From: Yinghuangia sp051388915
Lineage (GTDB): Bacteria > Actinomycetota > Actinomycetes > Streptomycetales > Streptomycetaceae
Length of the DNA stretch: 64,000 nucleotides
NCBI RefSeq assembly: GCF_051388915.1
Contig: NZ_JBPKBH010000013.1
Span: 1-64,000, forward strand
Direction: 5' to 3'
This document shows, in pieces, positions 15,047 to 25,993 of the stretch. The position numbers and the translations under genes are program-made. The number at the start of each line of letters is the position of its first letter. Positions within the stretch are counted from its first letter, which is position 1. The notes beneath the pieces were generated by a model that made no database searches, was not told where the DNA came from, and saw nothing but the letters and a program-made list of their open reading frames with translations.

Positions 15047-16006
15047 ATGCGGCGCGAGACCTTCCACTTCGAGCGGCGACCGCGGCTCCGGCCGCTGCGC
15101 CGACTTGCCATGACGTGGGTCGATCTCGTGCTGCCTGCCCGCTGTGCGGGCTGCGGGGGCCCCGGGGCCGCCGTCTGCTCCGCGTGTCGGGCGCATTTGC
15201 GGCGGCCGCCGCGGGAGGTCCGTCCCGACCCGGCGCCCGCCGGGTTGCCGGCGGTGTTCGCGGCGGCGCCGTACGAGGATCCGGTACGGGCGATCCTGAT
15301 CGCATACAAGGAGCACGGCGTGCACGCGGCCTCCGCCCCGCTCGGTGCGGCCCTCGCCGCCGCGGTGCTGGCCGCGACACGCCCGGGTGACGCGCCGGTT
15401 CTGGTCCCCGTCCCGTCCGCCCGCCGCGCGGTCCGCGCGCGTGGCCGGGACACCACCCGCCGCCTCGCCCTCCGCGCTGCCGCTGACCTGCGCAAACAGG
15501 GGGTCCCGGCACGGGTCCTGCCCGCTCTGCGACATATCCGGACGGTTCGTGACCAATCGGGATTGCGGGCATCTGAACGGGTGGCCAACGTCACCGGTGC
15601 ACTAGGTGTTTCCCGCAGGTTGGCACCCCTATATGGGGGCATTAGTGTGGTGATCGTCGACGATCTCGTGACCACCGGAGCGAGTCTCGCGGAGGCGGTC
15701 CGTGCGGTCGCCGCCGCGGACGGAAGGGTGTGCGGAGCGGCCGTGGTGGCCGCGACCCCCCGACGCTGCGGGCGGGGGACGGGCGACCGGACCCCATCCC
15801 CGACGGCGGTCGCGTACGAGGTGGACGACCAGCTCGGCCGGACGGGCGGACCGCCCCACCGGCATGGCGCAATGGATGGAGTTCTGCGTGGACATTGTCG
15901 TCAAGGGCCGCAAGACAGAGGTGCCCGAACGGTTCCGCAAGCACAGCGTCGAGAAGCTGGACAAGATCCGCAAGCTCGACGGCCGGGTCATCAGCGTCGA
16001 CCTTGA
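15047..16006 (+). CDS. comF: ComF family phosphoribosyltransferase-like protein
   Basis: An N-terminal zinc ribbon has Cys pairs in ARCAGCGG and VCSACRAHL. A type I phosphoribosyltransferase domain follows (YKEHGVHAASAPLG, VPVPSARRAVRARGRD) with the PRPP loop VIVDDLVTTGASLAEAV around residue 210. ComF proteins are linked to DNA uptake and recombination, though the role in streptomycetes is unproven. ATG 15047 gives 319 residues; ATG 15111 (MTWVDLVLPARC) is an alternative. The frame runs about 119 nt into hpf. The last 80 residues are low complexity and probably not conserved, so a frameshift near 15770 is possible. Confidence 0.8.
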   Translation: MRRETFHFERRPRLRPLRRLAMTWVDLVLPARCAGCGGPGAAVCSACRAHLRRPPREVRPDPAPAGLPAVFAAAPYEDPVRAILIAYKEHGVHAASAPLGAALAAAVLAATRPGDAPVLVPVPSARRAVRARGRDTTRRLALRAAADLRKQGVPARVLPALRHIRTVRDQSGLRASERVANVTGALGVSRRLAPLYGGISVVIVDDLVTTGASLAEAVRAVAAADGRVCGAAVVAATPRRCGRGTGDRTPSPTAVAYEVDDQLGRTGGPPHRHGAMDGVLRGHCRQGPQDRGARTVPQAQRREAGQDPQARRPGHQRRP

Positions 16007-16565
16007 AGTCTCCAAGGAGCGCAACCCGAGGCTCGCGGACCGCTCGGACCGCGTGGAGATCACGCTGCGGAGCAAGGGGCCGGTGGTCCGGGCCGAGGCG
16101 GCAGCCACGGACCCGTACGCCGCGCTCGACCTCGCGATGTCAAAGCTGGAGGCACAGTTGCGCAAAGCAGCCGACCGGCGTCGCGTCCACCGGGGGCACC
16201 ACGCCCCCATGTCCGTGGGGGCGGCCACCGCAGAGCTCAACGGAAGCGCGCGATTCGGCGGGGCCCAGGTGGCCACCGCGGAGGAGCTCGACGCGCTCGA
16301 CGGCGTGCCCGCCAAGCGCATGGAGGGGCCCATCCAGGTCGACGGGGACGGCCCTCTGGTCGTCCGGGAGAAGGTCCACGCGGGTCACCCGATGACCCTG
16401 GACCAGGCGCTCTACGAGATGGAGCTCGTGGGGCACGACTTCTTCCTGTTCATCGACAAGGACTCCGCCCTTCCGAGCGTCGTGTACCGGCGCCGCGGCT
16501 ACAACTACGGCGTCATCCACCTGCGTTCCGAGGGCTCGGACGCCATGGAGATGGACGAAGCGTGA
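15888..16565 (+). CDS. hpf: Ribosome hibernation-promoting factor, long form
   Basis: A 225-residue long-form HPF. The N-terminal S30AE domain (VDIVVKGRKTEVPERFRKH, KERNPRLADRSDRVEITLRSKG) binds the ribosome decoding centre. The C-terminal domain (VVREKVHAGHPMTLDQALYEMELVGHDFFLF, VVYRRRGYNYGVIHL) dimerises 70S ribosomes into 100S. GTG 15888 is chosen because GGAG sits 6 nt upstream and the family starts with DIVVKGR. The comF frame overlaps the 5' end. A strong terminator follows at 16589. Confidence 0.95.
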   Translation: MDIVVKGRKTEVPERFRKHSVEKLDKIRKLDGRVISVDLEVSKERNPRLADRSDRVEITLRSKGPVVRAEAAATDPYAALDLAMSKLEAQLRKAADRRRVHRGHHAPMSVGAATAELNGSARFGGAQVATAEELDALDGVPAKRMEGPIQVDGDGPLVVREKVHAGHPMTLDQALYEMELVGHDFFLFIDKDSALPSVVYRRRGYNYGVIHLRSEGSDAMEMDEA

Positions 16566-16588
16566 CCCCCTGAGCGGGTGACGCCTCT

Positions 16589-16635
16589 CGCGCGGCCCGC
16601 CGTCTCGGTACCGAATCGAGGCGGCGGGCCGCGCG
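16589..16635 (+). terminator. Terminator after hpf
   Basis: A 19-bp stem, CGCGCGGCCCGCCGTCTCG against its near-perfect complement with one G-T wobble, and a 9-nt loop, starting 24 nt after the hpf stop. No T-tract, as usual for high-GC actinobacteria. Confidence 0.85.
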
Positions 16636-16768
16636 TTGCACCGCCGGCCGGGGGGCTCCGGCCGTTCTTTTCGCACGTGTTTACGTACCGGATGCGGGCA
16701 AACAAGGCGGAGGGACGGGCCAAACGTGGTGATGACGTGGGATGCTGGGGCGGACACGGAGCGTGCCG

Positions 16769-17533
16769 ATGAGTCGTGAGCGCGGTCTCGCCGGCATGGG
16801 GCCTACCGACGGGGAGGACACGGTGGGAGCACGCCACGTCCCTGCTCAGCCCGGCCCGCCGGGCCCGACCGAGGAGCCGATCCGGGTCCTGGTGGTCGAC
16901 GATCACGCACTCTTCAGACGCGGCCTGGAGATCGTCCTCGCCGCCGAGCCGGACATCGAGGTGGTCGGCGAGGCCGGCGACGGCGCGGAGGCCGTCGAGG
17001 CGGCCCAGGACCTGCTCCCCGACATCGTGCTGCTGGACGTCCGCATGCCGCGGCGCGGCGGTATCGAGGCGTGCACCGCGATCAAGGAGGTGGCCCCGAG
17101 CGCGCGCATCATCATGCTGACGATGAGTGACGACGAGGCGGACCTCTACGAGGCGATCAAGGCCGGGGCGACGGGCTACCTGCTCAAGGAGATATCCACC
17201 GACGAGGTGGCCACCGCCATCCGCGCGGTCGCCGACGGGCAGTCGCAGATCAGCCCGTCCATGGCGGCCAAGCTCCTGACCGAGTTCAAGTCGATGATCC
17301 AGCGCGACGACGAACGGCGGCTGGTCCCCGCGCCGCGCCTGACCGACCGCGAGATCGAGGTGCTGCGCCTCGTCGCGACCGGCAAGAACAACCGCGACAT
17401 AGCCAAGATCCTGTTCATCAGTGAGAACACCGTGAAGAACCACGTGCGCAACATCCTGGAGAAGCTGCAACTGCACTCCCGGATGGAGGCCGTGGTGTAT
17501 GCGGTGCGCGAGAAGATCCTCGAAATCCACTGA
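16769..17533 (+). CDS. NarL/FixJ-family response regulator
   Basis: A 254-residue regulator. An N-terminal extension of about 36 residues precedes a receiver domain with VVDDHALFRRGLEIVL, phosphoacceptor Asp90 in IVLLDVRMPRRGG, and Lys in GYLLKEIS. A LuxR-type HTH follows (LTDREIEVLRLVATGKNNRDIAKILFISENTVKNHVRNILEKL). Very close to the orphan regulator that sits between hpf and secA in streptomycetes. ATG 16769 has GGAG 7 nt upstream. No cognate kinase is adjacent. A terminator hairpin follows at 17607. Confidence 0.93.
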   Translation: MSRERGLAGMGPTDGEDTVGARHVPAQPGPPGPTEEPIRVLVVDDHALFRRGLEIVLAAEPDIEVVGEAGDGAEAVEAAQDLLPDIVLLDVRMPRRGGIEACTAIKEVAPSARIIMLTMSDDEADLYEAIKAGATGYLLKEISTDEVATAIRAVADGQSQISPSMAAKLLTEFKSMIQRDDERRLVPAPRLTDREIEVLRLVATGKNNRDIAKILFISENTVKNHVRNILEKLQLHSRMEAVVYAVREKILEIH

Positions 17534-17606
17534 GCGTCCGGACGGCCGCCTGCGAGACCGCCCGTACGGCTGAACGCACGTTTGTCCGCGCTGCGTGGAG
17601 CAACTG

Positions 17607-17638
17607 CCCTCGGACACCGGGCACTTCGGTGCCGAGGG
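17607..17638. terminator. Bidirectional terminator between response regulator and glycosylase gene
   Basis: Stem CCCTCGG-(A)-CACCG / CGGTG-CCGAGGG with one bulge and a 7-nt loop. It lies between the convergent genes ending at 17533 (+) and 17672 (-). Confidence 0.75.
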
Positions 17639-17671
17639 TGTTTCCGTGCCCGGAGCGGCGACCGGACGCCG

Positions 17672-18994
17672 TCAGGCGAGCAAGGCGGCCAGCGGGCGCC
17701 GGGCCGACTCCGGGGTGACGCGCTCCAGCCGTACCGAGTCGCAGCCGACCCACGACGCCGCCTCGCGCAGCGCGGTCGCCATCGCGTCGAGCGACTTCTC
17801 CGCCACGCGCCCCGCCTCGAACGACAGTTGGCGCGCGACGAGGGTGCGGCCCTCCCGCGCGGGGTCGACGCGTCCGATCAGGCGGCCGCCGGCCAGCAGC
17901 GGCATGACGAAGTAGCCGTGCACGCGCTTGGCCTTGGGGACGTACGCCTCAAGCCGGTGGTTGAATCCGAAGACCCTTGCGGTGCGCGGTCGGTCCCACA
18001 CCAGGGAGTCGAACGGCGAGAGCAGCGTGGTGCGGTGGCGGCCCTTCGGGGGGCTCGCCAGCGCCTCGGGATGCACCCACGCCGCACCGCCCGCCGACCG
18101 CGCGCGGCCGTTGCCGGTGTCCCAGCCCTCGACCGCGACCGGTACGAGCGGGGTCTCGGGCAGCGCCGACTGCACCTGCTCGCGCGTCAGGCGGTACTGG
18201 TCCATCAGGTCGGCCGTGGTGGCGACGCCGAGCTGGCGTCCGGCCAGCGTCACGAGGTTGCGCAGGCACTCGGCGTCGGTGCGGTCGAGGTCGGCGAGGG
18301 ACGCGGGTACGGCGCGCTCGGCGAGGTCGTACACGCGCTTCCAGCTCTGCCGCCGCAGGCACACCACGTCGCCGAACGCCAGGGCGCGTTCCACCGCGAT
18401 CTTGGTGTCGCTCCAGTCCCACCACTCGCCCTTGTTCTTGGCCCCGCCCAGCTCGGTGGCGGTCATCGGCCCCTCCGCACGCAGCCGGTCCAGCACCGAC
18501 CTGTACGACTCGGCCGACACCTGCTGCCCCCACAGGTGCCCGCGGCCGCGGTAGTGCCGCCGTCGGAACGCGAAGTCCGGCCAGGACGACAGCGGCAGGA
18601 CGCACGCCGCGTGCGACCAGTACTCGAAGGCCGTGTCGCCCGCCCAGTACGCGTCCTCGACCGCGGGCCGGCCGACGGCACCGAGGCGGGCGTACGCCAC
18701 CAGCTCGTGCGACCGGGCGAGCGTCGAGATGGTGTCCAGCTGCACCGCGCCGAGCCTGCGCAGCACGCCGCCGACGCCGAGGCGCCGGTCGGCCGGGCCG
18801 AGCACGCCGAGGAAGCCCTGCGCGCGCAGCACGATGCGGCGGGCCTCGTCGGCGCTGAGCGTGACGGCGGGCACGGCGGCGGGCACTGCGGCGGGTACTG
18901 CGGCCGGCGCCGCCGTGGGCACGGCGACCGCGGGCGCGGGGGAGTCGGAAGCGGACCGCGCGGCGGCGGGAGTGGCTCGGGCGGGCGTACTCAT
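17672..18994 (-). CDS. Winged-helix DNA glycosylase, YcaQ/AlkZ family
   Basis: A 440-residue protein. Conserved AlkZ/YcaQ segments are present: LGAVQLDTISTLARSHELVAYARLG near the N terminus, YWSHAACVLPLSSWPDF, a QVQSAL-type helix, and LSPFDSLVWDRPRTARVFGF and RVHGYFVMPLL in the C-terminal half. AlkZ-type glycosylases unhook interstrand crosslinks and remove bulky alkylated bases; YcaQ-like members in streptomycetes include self-resistance and general repair enzymes. The first 45 residues are an Ala/Pro/Val repeat (PAAVPAAVPAAV) absent from the core family. ATG 18994 is preferred over GTG 19003 because a TAGGGT -10 box ends 7 nt before it, implying a leaderless mRNA. An SOS-box-like palindrome overlaps that promoter. 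Confidence 0.87.
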   Translation of the reverse strand: MSTPARATPAAARSASDSPAPAVAVPTAAPAAVPAAVPAAVPAVTLSADEARRIVLRAQGFLGVLGPADRRLGVGGVLRRLGAVQLDTISTLARSHELVAYARLGAVGRPAVEDAYWAGDTAFEYWSHAACVLPLSSWPDFAFRRRHYRGRGHLWGQQVSAESYRSVLDRLRAEGPMTATELGGAKNKGEWWDWSDTKIAVERALAFGDVVCLRRQSWKRVYDLAERAVPASLADLDRTDAECLRNLVTLAGRQLGVATTADLMDQYRLTREQVQSALPETPLVPVAVEGWDTGNGRARSAGGAAWVHPEALASPPKGRHRTTLLSPFDSLVWDRPRTARVFGFNHRLEAYVPKAKRVHGYFVMPLLAGGRLIGRVDPAREGRTLVARQLSFEAGRVAEKSLDAMATALREAASWVGCDSVRLERVTPESARRPLAALLA

Positions 18995-19001
18995 GGACAG
19001 C

Positions 19002-19020
19002 ACCCTAGAACAAGTGTTCG
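19002..19020 (-). promoter_or_regulatory. SOS-box-like palindrome and -10 element of the glycosylase gene
   Basis: On the plus strand AGAACAAGTGTTCG (19007-19020) matches the Gram-positive LexA box CGAAC-N4-GTTCG at 9 of 10 fixed positions; only the outermost left base differs. On the minus strand it directly abuts TAGGGT (19007-19002), a TAnnnT -10 box 7 nt before ATG 18994. LexA bound here would block the promoter. Confidence 0.62.
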
Positions 19021-19058
19021 CATCGATGGGGGGATTCGCCGGGGTTGCGGGCGATGCG

Positions 19059-19631
19059 TCACTCGACCGGGACCGGCGGATCGGTCGCGAGCCGCGAGTG
19101 CAGGTGCTCGTCGTGGAAGCCGCCGTCCGGCAGCGGGAAGGCTCCGCGCATCACGCCTTCGAGTGCATATCCGGTGCGTCGCGCGACCGCGCACGACGCC
19201 GGATTGCCGACCGCGTGGCCCAGCGTCATGCGGTGGATCCCGAGCGCGCCGAAGGCCCATCGCGTCGCGGTGTTGACCGCGTGGGTGGCCACGCCGCGGC
19301 CGCGCGCGTGCGGCATCAGCCAGTAGCCGATCTCGGCGCAGTGCAAGGTCAGGTCGATGTGCTGGACGCTCACGTCGCCGAGGGGGTCCCCGGTCACGGC
19401 GTCCATGACTATGAAGCAGGCGTGCCGCCCTTCGTCCCAGAAGGACACGCGCTTCTTGAGCCACTCTTTCGGGTCCTGCCAGCCGGAGTCGTCGTCCGGA
19501 CGGCGCGGCAGGCGCCAGCGCTGGATCTCCGGATCGCCCAGGGCCACCTGGGCGGGTTCGGTGTCTCGCAGGTTCCACGGACGCAGTTGGTACTTGCCGG
19601 CGGCGATCTCGACACGTTCCATGCCGGACAT
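19059..19631 (-). CDS. GNAT family N-acetyltransferase
   Basis: A 190-residue GNAT-fold protein of the RimJ/RimL type: YQLRPWNLRDTEPAQVALGDPEI, then GDPLGDVSVQHIDLTLHCAEIGYWLMPHARGRGVATHAV (acetyl-CoA loop RGRGVATHA around residue 115), and a final GYALEGVMRGAF. Such enzymes acetylate protein N-termini or small amines; the substrate cannot be told. ATG 19631 has AGGGG 5 nt upstream; ATG 19622 is an alternative. Divergent from secA, with about 130 nt between the starts. Confidence 0.9.
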   Translation of the reverse strand: MSGMERVEIAAGKYQLRPWNLRDTEPAQVALGDPEIQRWRLPRRPDDDSGWQDPKEWLKKRVSFWDEGRHACFIVMDAVTGDPLGDVSVQHIDLTLHCAEIGYWLMPHARGRGVATHAVNTATRWAFGALGIHRMTLGHAVGNPASCAVARRTGYALEGVMRGAFPLPDGGFHDEHLHSRLATDPPVPVE

Positions 19632-19677
19632 TGTGCCCCTGGGGTGAGCGTGCCTCCCCGATGCTTGCGTCCTCGCA

Positions 19678-19683
19678 TACCAT
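19678..19683 (+). promoter_or_regulatory. Candidate -10 box upstream of secA
   Basis: TACCAT fits TAnnnT and would start transcription near 19690, giving a leader of about 75 nt. No clear -35 hexamer is visible. Confidence 0.4.
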
Positions 19684-19763
19684 GGCCCCATCGGTGGGAC
19701 GGGCCCCGCCGTGCCGTCACGCGGACCGCGGGCGGTCGCCGCTCGGCAAGGAGCTCTCACAGC

Positions 19764-22532
<2,769 letters not shown>

Positions 22533-22563
22533 ACGCACCCCGCGGGGGCCGCGGAGTACCGGA

Positions 22564-22740
22564 NNNNNNNNNNNNNNNNNNNNNNNNNNNNNNNNNNNNN
22601 NNNNNNNNNNNNNNNNNNNNNNNNNNNNNNNNNNNNNNNNNNNNNNNNNNNNNNNNNNNNNNNNNNNNNNNNNNNNNNNNNNNNNNNNNNNNNNNNNNNN
22701 NNNNNNNNNNNNNNNNNNNNNNNNNNNNNNNNNNNNNNNN
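22564..22740. other. Run of N downstream of secA
   Basis: 177 undetermined bases starting 31 nt after the secA stop. Any secA terminator may be hidden here. Confidence 0.99.
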
Positions 22741-23277
22741 AGGGCGAGGGGCCGCGAGCGAGGCACGTTACGCAAAGGCCCGCATCTGCCGCGCCCGCAG
22801 CCGTGACGGCCTTGCCGGAACCGCCGGCGCCTGCTGCGGGGGCTTGTGGCGTCGGAAGCGTCCGGAGCGTGGCGATACGCGCCCGCAGCGCGGGCGTTCA
22901 GGCCCGCGGCCGCTCTGTGCGCGACCGAGCTTGCGCGCGTGCCGCCGTGTTCACCGGCGGGGCCCGCGATGACACCCAGAGCGATTGCGTCCTGGCCGCC
23001 GGGGGCGGTTGATCGATCCGCGCCGCGTGCGGTCCGTGCAGGGCGTCGCCCGTATCGTCCGCGCTCGCCGCGAAGGGCCATGAGAGGGCCTGCAAGGGCC
23101 CTTACGCGGGTTCGGGACGTAGTCCGAGGCTCGGGCCAACCAGATCGCTGTACGGGCGCCTGGGCGAGGTCCTGGCCCGTCGGGCGTGTGCAACCTCATC
23201 CCCTCGATCTGGGGGTGCTGCCCCACTGGCCCTCCACCATTTCGGGCGCACACCCGGGAGGTGCATCTCATCCGGTG
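22741..23277. other. Spacer without a recognisable gene
   Basis: About 540 nt between the N-run and the 73-bp repeats. Open frames exist on both strands, but none has a family motif, a convincing ribosome binding site or normal composition. I see no RNA gene here. Confidence 0.6.
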
Positions 23278-23495
23278 CCGTGGTGCGGTTCGGCATGTAG
23301 ACGTGGCAGGGGTGAGGCGGGGTGTAGGGGGCCCGCGGCGGGTTTCGGCTGCCGTGGTGCGATCCGGCATGCCGACGTGGCAGGGGTGAGGCGGGGTGTA
23401 GGGGGCCGCGGCGGGTTTCGGGTGCCGTGGTGCGGTTCGGCATGTCGACGTGGCAGAGGTGAGGCGGGGTGAAGGGCGCCCGGGGCGGGTTGGCG
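23278..23495. repeat. 73/74-bp tandem repeat, three copies
   Basis: Units start at 23278, 23352 and 23425 with CCGTGGTGCG(G/A)T(T/C)CGGCATG, then a shared GACGTGGCAGGGGTGAGGCG core. Copies differ by substitutions and 1-nt indels. 23496-23727 is G-rich spacer with no gene that I can support. Confidence 0.9.
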
Positions 23496-23727
23496 CCGTC
23501 GAGGACCGGCACCGGTTGCCGCGGTCGGACCCGTTCATCTCTACTCCCGGTCAGCAGGGCCGCGACGCGCGGTCCTGCTGACTCTTCGTGCGTGCTGTTG
23601 CCCCCCGGACGGGGTTGCGTTGGGCCGGTTGGGGGAGCGCGCGGTGGGTTCACTCGGCGGGGTGGGGCCGAACGGGTGGTGGGTGGGGGCCGGACGGCTC
23701 TGTGGGGGAGCCGTCCGCCCTCAGTGG

Positions 23728-24438
23728 TCAGCGGTAGTGGAGGGCGGTGCAGATCCACGTTCTGGGGTGGTCCGGGCGGGTTGGGTGGGGACGGTGGTCC
23801 AGGCGTACGGCGACGGCCTGGAAGCGGTCGGGGCCCAGGCGCAGTCTCAGGAAGCCCTCTGCGGTGTCCTCCGCGGGCGCGGTGGCGTTGGAGGCCACGA
23901 GGCTGAGGGAGCCGCTGTGAGTCGCGTTCAGGTGTTGCCGCAGTTCCTCGACCACCGCGCGGACGTGCGATGTGGTGTACGGGGTGAGCTGCCGCAACGG
24001 CCGCCTTCCCGCGAGGGTTTCGGTCAGGTAGATCGCGAAGCGCCGTACCTGGCACCGGGCCTGCTCGGAATCCGGTTCCTCGGGCGGCGGCCCGTCCGCC
24101 CCCACGAGGCGCAGCCGCGGTCGTCCGACGACCGGTGGGCGGGTCGGGAACGGGATGACGACGCCGTCCGCGGGGTCGTACTCCGGCTCACAGAGCGGCG
24201 CCCGCAGGATCCGGAGCCGGGGAAGCGGCTCCCCGGGTCGGAAGGGCACGGAACCGCCGGCGGGCGCGCGGACGAGTTCGAACGGGTGGTGGGTCTGCGG
24301 TGTCGGGCCGGTGCCGGCGGCGGGCGGGTGTGGATCCCGACCGGTCGCCGGCGGCGGAACGCGGCGCCGCGCGGGCGAGGGCGGCGTCTCGCGGGCGGTG
24401 CCCTGGACGGTGTTGACGGTATTGCCGTACTGGACCAT
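23728..24438 (-). CDS. Rv3235-like protein
   Basis: A 236-residue protein. The first 110 residues are Pro/Arg-rich and probably disordered. The folded C-terminal part has RRFAIYLTETLAGRRPLRQLTPYTTSHV, GFLRLRLGPDRFQAVAVRLD and a closing RTWICTALHYR, the pattern of Rv3235-type proteins encoded beside secA in actinobacteria. No function is established. ATG 24438 has GGGAGG 5 nt upstream. Convergent with secA. Confidence 0.75.
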   Translation of the reverse strand: MVQYGNTVNTVQGTARETPPSPARRRVPPPATGRDPHPPAAGTGPTPQTHHPFELVRAPAGGSVPFRPGEPLPRLRILRAPLCEPEYDPADGVVIPFPTRPPVVGRPRLRLVGADGPPPEEPDSEQARCQVRRFAIYLTETLAGRRPLRQLTPYTTSHVRAVVEELRQHLNATHSGSLSLVASNATAPAEDTAEGFLRLRLGPDRFQAVAVRLDHRPHPTRPDHPRTWICTALHYR

Positions 24439-24768
24439 GCGGTCCTCCCCGTGAAGCGTGTGCCGTGGTGCATTGGGGGAGGACGGCGGCGTTCGGCCGG
24501 CGCCGAGCGCTGTCCCCCGCAGCGCAGCTTTCCGGCCATTTGCTACCCGGCAGGCCCACCGCCCGTCAAACAGCCGGTTGCCGCCCGGCGCTCGCAGGCG
24601 GCCGGGGCCGGGCGCGGGCGTGCGCCGGGATGAAACCGGGTGATTCGGTGCAAGAAGTCAGGGGACGCCGATCGCCCGAGGTCGGGCGGACTCGTACGAT
24701 GCAGTGCTGCCGACCGTGCGGATTCATACGTACGGGCGCCCCGTCCACCGCCACGTCCTGGAGCCCCG

Positions 24769-25260
24769 ATGCGTGTGTACGTCCCCTCGACGCCGACCGC
24801 CCTCGCCGCGGTGCGGCGGGACGCCGCCGTGGCACCCGCCCCCGTCAGCGCATATGCGGTGACCGCCGAGCTGCGCGAGTGGTGCGGCACCGAGGACGCC
24901 GAGGAGCTGGAGTACGCCGCGACCGTCCTCGCCGGCCGCATGTCGCTCGCCCTCCTCGCAGAGGACGACGCCGCCCGTCCGCGGCGCGTGGTACTGGCCG
25001 CCGAGGTGCCCGACGCGATCGTCACCGCCGTCCCCGACCTCGGCCCGGGCGCGGTGCTCGTCGACGGCACCATCCCGCTCAAGCGCGTCGCCGCCGTGCT
25101 CATGGACGCCGAGGACGCCGAGGAGGCCGTGGTCGCCGCGAGCCCCGTCGCCGCGGCCGCGCAGGACGGCGACGCCGCGGCCGAGGCGCTGGTCGAGGCC
25201 GCCGAGGAGCACGAGCTGATGTGGTACGCGACACAGGAGCTCGGCGATCTCATCGACTGA
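24769..25260 (+). CDS. DUF6912 family protein
   Basis: A 163-residue acidic, Ala-rich protein beginning MRVYVPSTPTALAAVRRD and ending ELMWYATQELGDLID, the two conserved ends of the DUF6912 family found downstream of secA in streptomycetes. Function unknown. ATG 24769 has GGAG 5 nt upstream. A TACGAT -10-like box lies near 24694. The next gene, a HAD protein, starts 42 nt later on the same strand. Confidence 0.85.
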   Translation: MRVYVPSTPTALAAVRRDAAVAPAPVSAYAVTAELREWCGTEDAEELEYAATVLAGRMSLALLAEDDAARPRRVVLAAEVPDAIVTAVPDLGPGAVLVDGTIPLKRVAAVLMDAEDAEEAVVAASPVAAAAQDGDAAAEALVEAAEEHELMWYATQELGDLID

Positions 25261-25302
25261 TCGACCGCTCCGACTGTCGGGCGGACGGTGCACAATGCGT
25301 CG

Positions 25303-25956
25303 ATGAGCCCGTTGCCGACGCGTCACATTGTGTGGGACTGGAACAGCACGCTGTTCCACGACATCGACGCGGTCGTCGCGGCGACCAACGACTCCTTCGC
25401 CGCGTACGGCCTCCCGCCGATCACGCTGGAGCGCTACCGCGACCTCTACTGCGTCCCGGTCCCGAAGTTCTACGAGAAGATCACCGGCCGCATCCCCGAG
25501 CCCGACGAGTGGGCGGTGCTGGACGCCGCCTTCCAGAAGTCGTACGCCCGGCACGTCGCCGCGTGCGCCCTCACCCCCGGCGCGGACACCCTGCTGCGCG
25601 GCTGGCGGGATGCCGGCCGCACGCAGTCGCTGCTGTCGCTGACCGCCCACGACGACCTGATGCCGTTCGTGCACCGCTTCGGCATCGACGCGCACTTCCT
25701 GCGCGTCGACGGCCGGATCGGCCCGCCCGGCGGCGGCAAGGCCGAACACCTCGCACGGCATCTGGACGCCCTCGCCGTGGACCCCACGACGGTTGTGCTC
25801 ATCGGCGACGCGGCTGACGACGCGCACGCCGCCCGCGAGGTCGGTGCCTCGGCCGTGCTCTACACCGGCGGCTCGCACGCCCGGGCCAGCCTGGAGCCGG
25901 CCGGGGTGCCGGTTGTGGACACCCTTGAGGAAGCGGTCGCGCTCGCCGGGCAGTAA
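25303..25956 (+). CDS. HAD family hydrolase with variant motif I
   Basis: A 217-residue HAD-fold protein. Motif I is VWDWNSTLFHD: the nucleophile Asp is present but the usual second Asp of DxDxT is Asn. Motif II lies in SLLSLTAHDD, the motif III lysine is GGGKAEHL and motif IV is VVLIGDAADDAHAAREVG. Closest in layout to phosphoglycolate-phosphatase-like proteins. The D-to-N change could weaken phosphatase chemistry or fix another specificity. ATG 25303 follows a CACAAT -10-like box by 6 nt, so a leaderless start is possible. Confidence 0.87.
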   Translation: MSPLPTRHIVWDWNSTLFHDIDAVVAATNDSFAAYGLPPITLERYRDLYCVPVPKFYEKITGRIPEPDEWAVLDAAFQKSYARHVAACALTPGADTLLRGWRDAGRTQSLLSLTAHDDLMPFVHRFGIDAHFLRVDGRIGPPGGGKAEHLARHLDALAVDPTTVVLIGDAADDAHAAREVGASAVLYTGGSHARASLEPAGVPVVDTLEEAVALAGQ

Positions 25957-25993
25957 TGCGTCAAACCGTCCAAAACGGGGCACCTCGTTCCGC

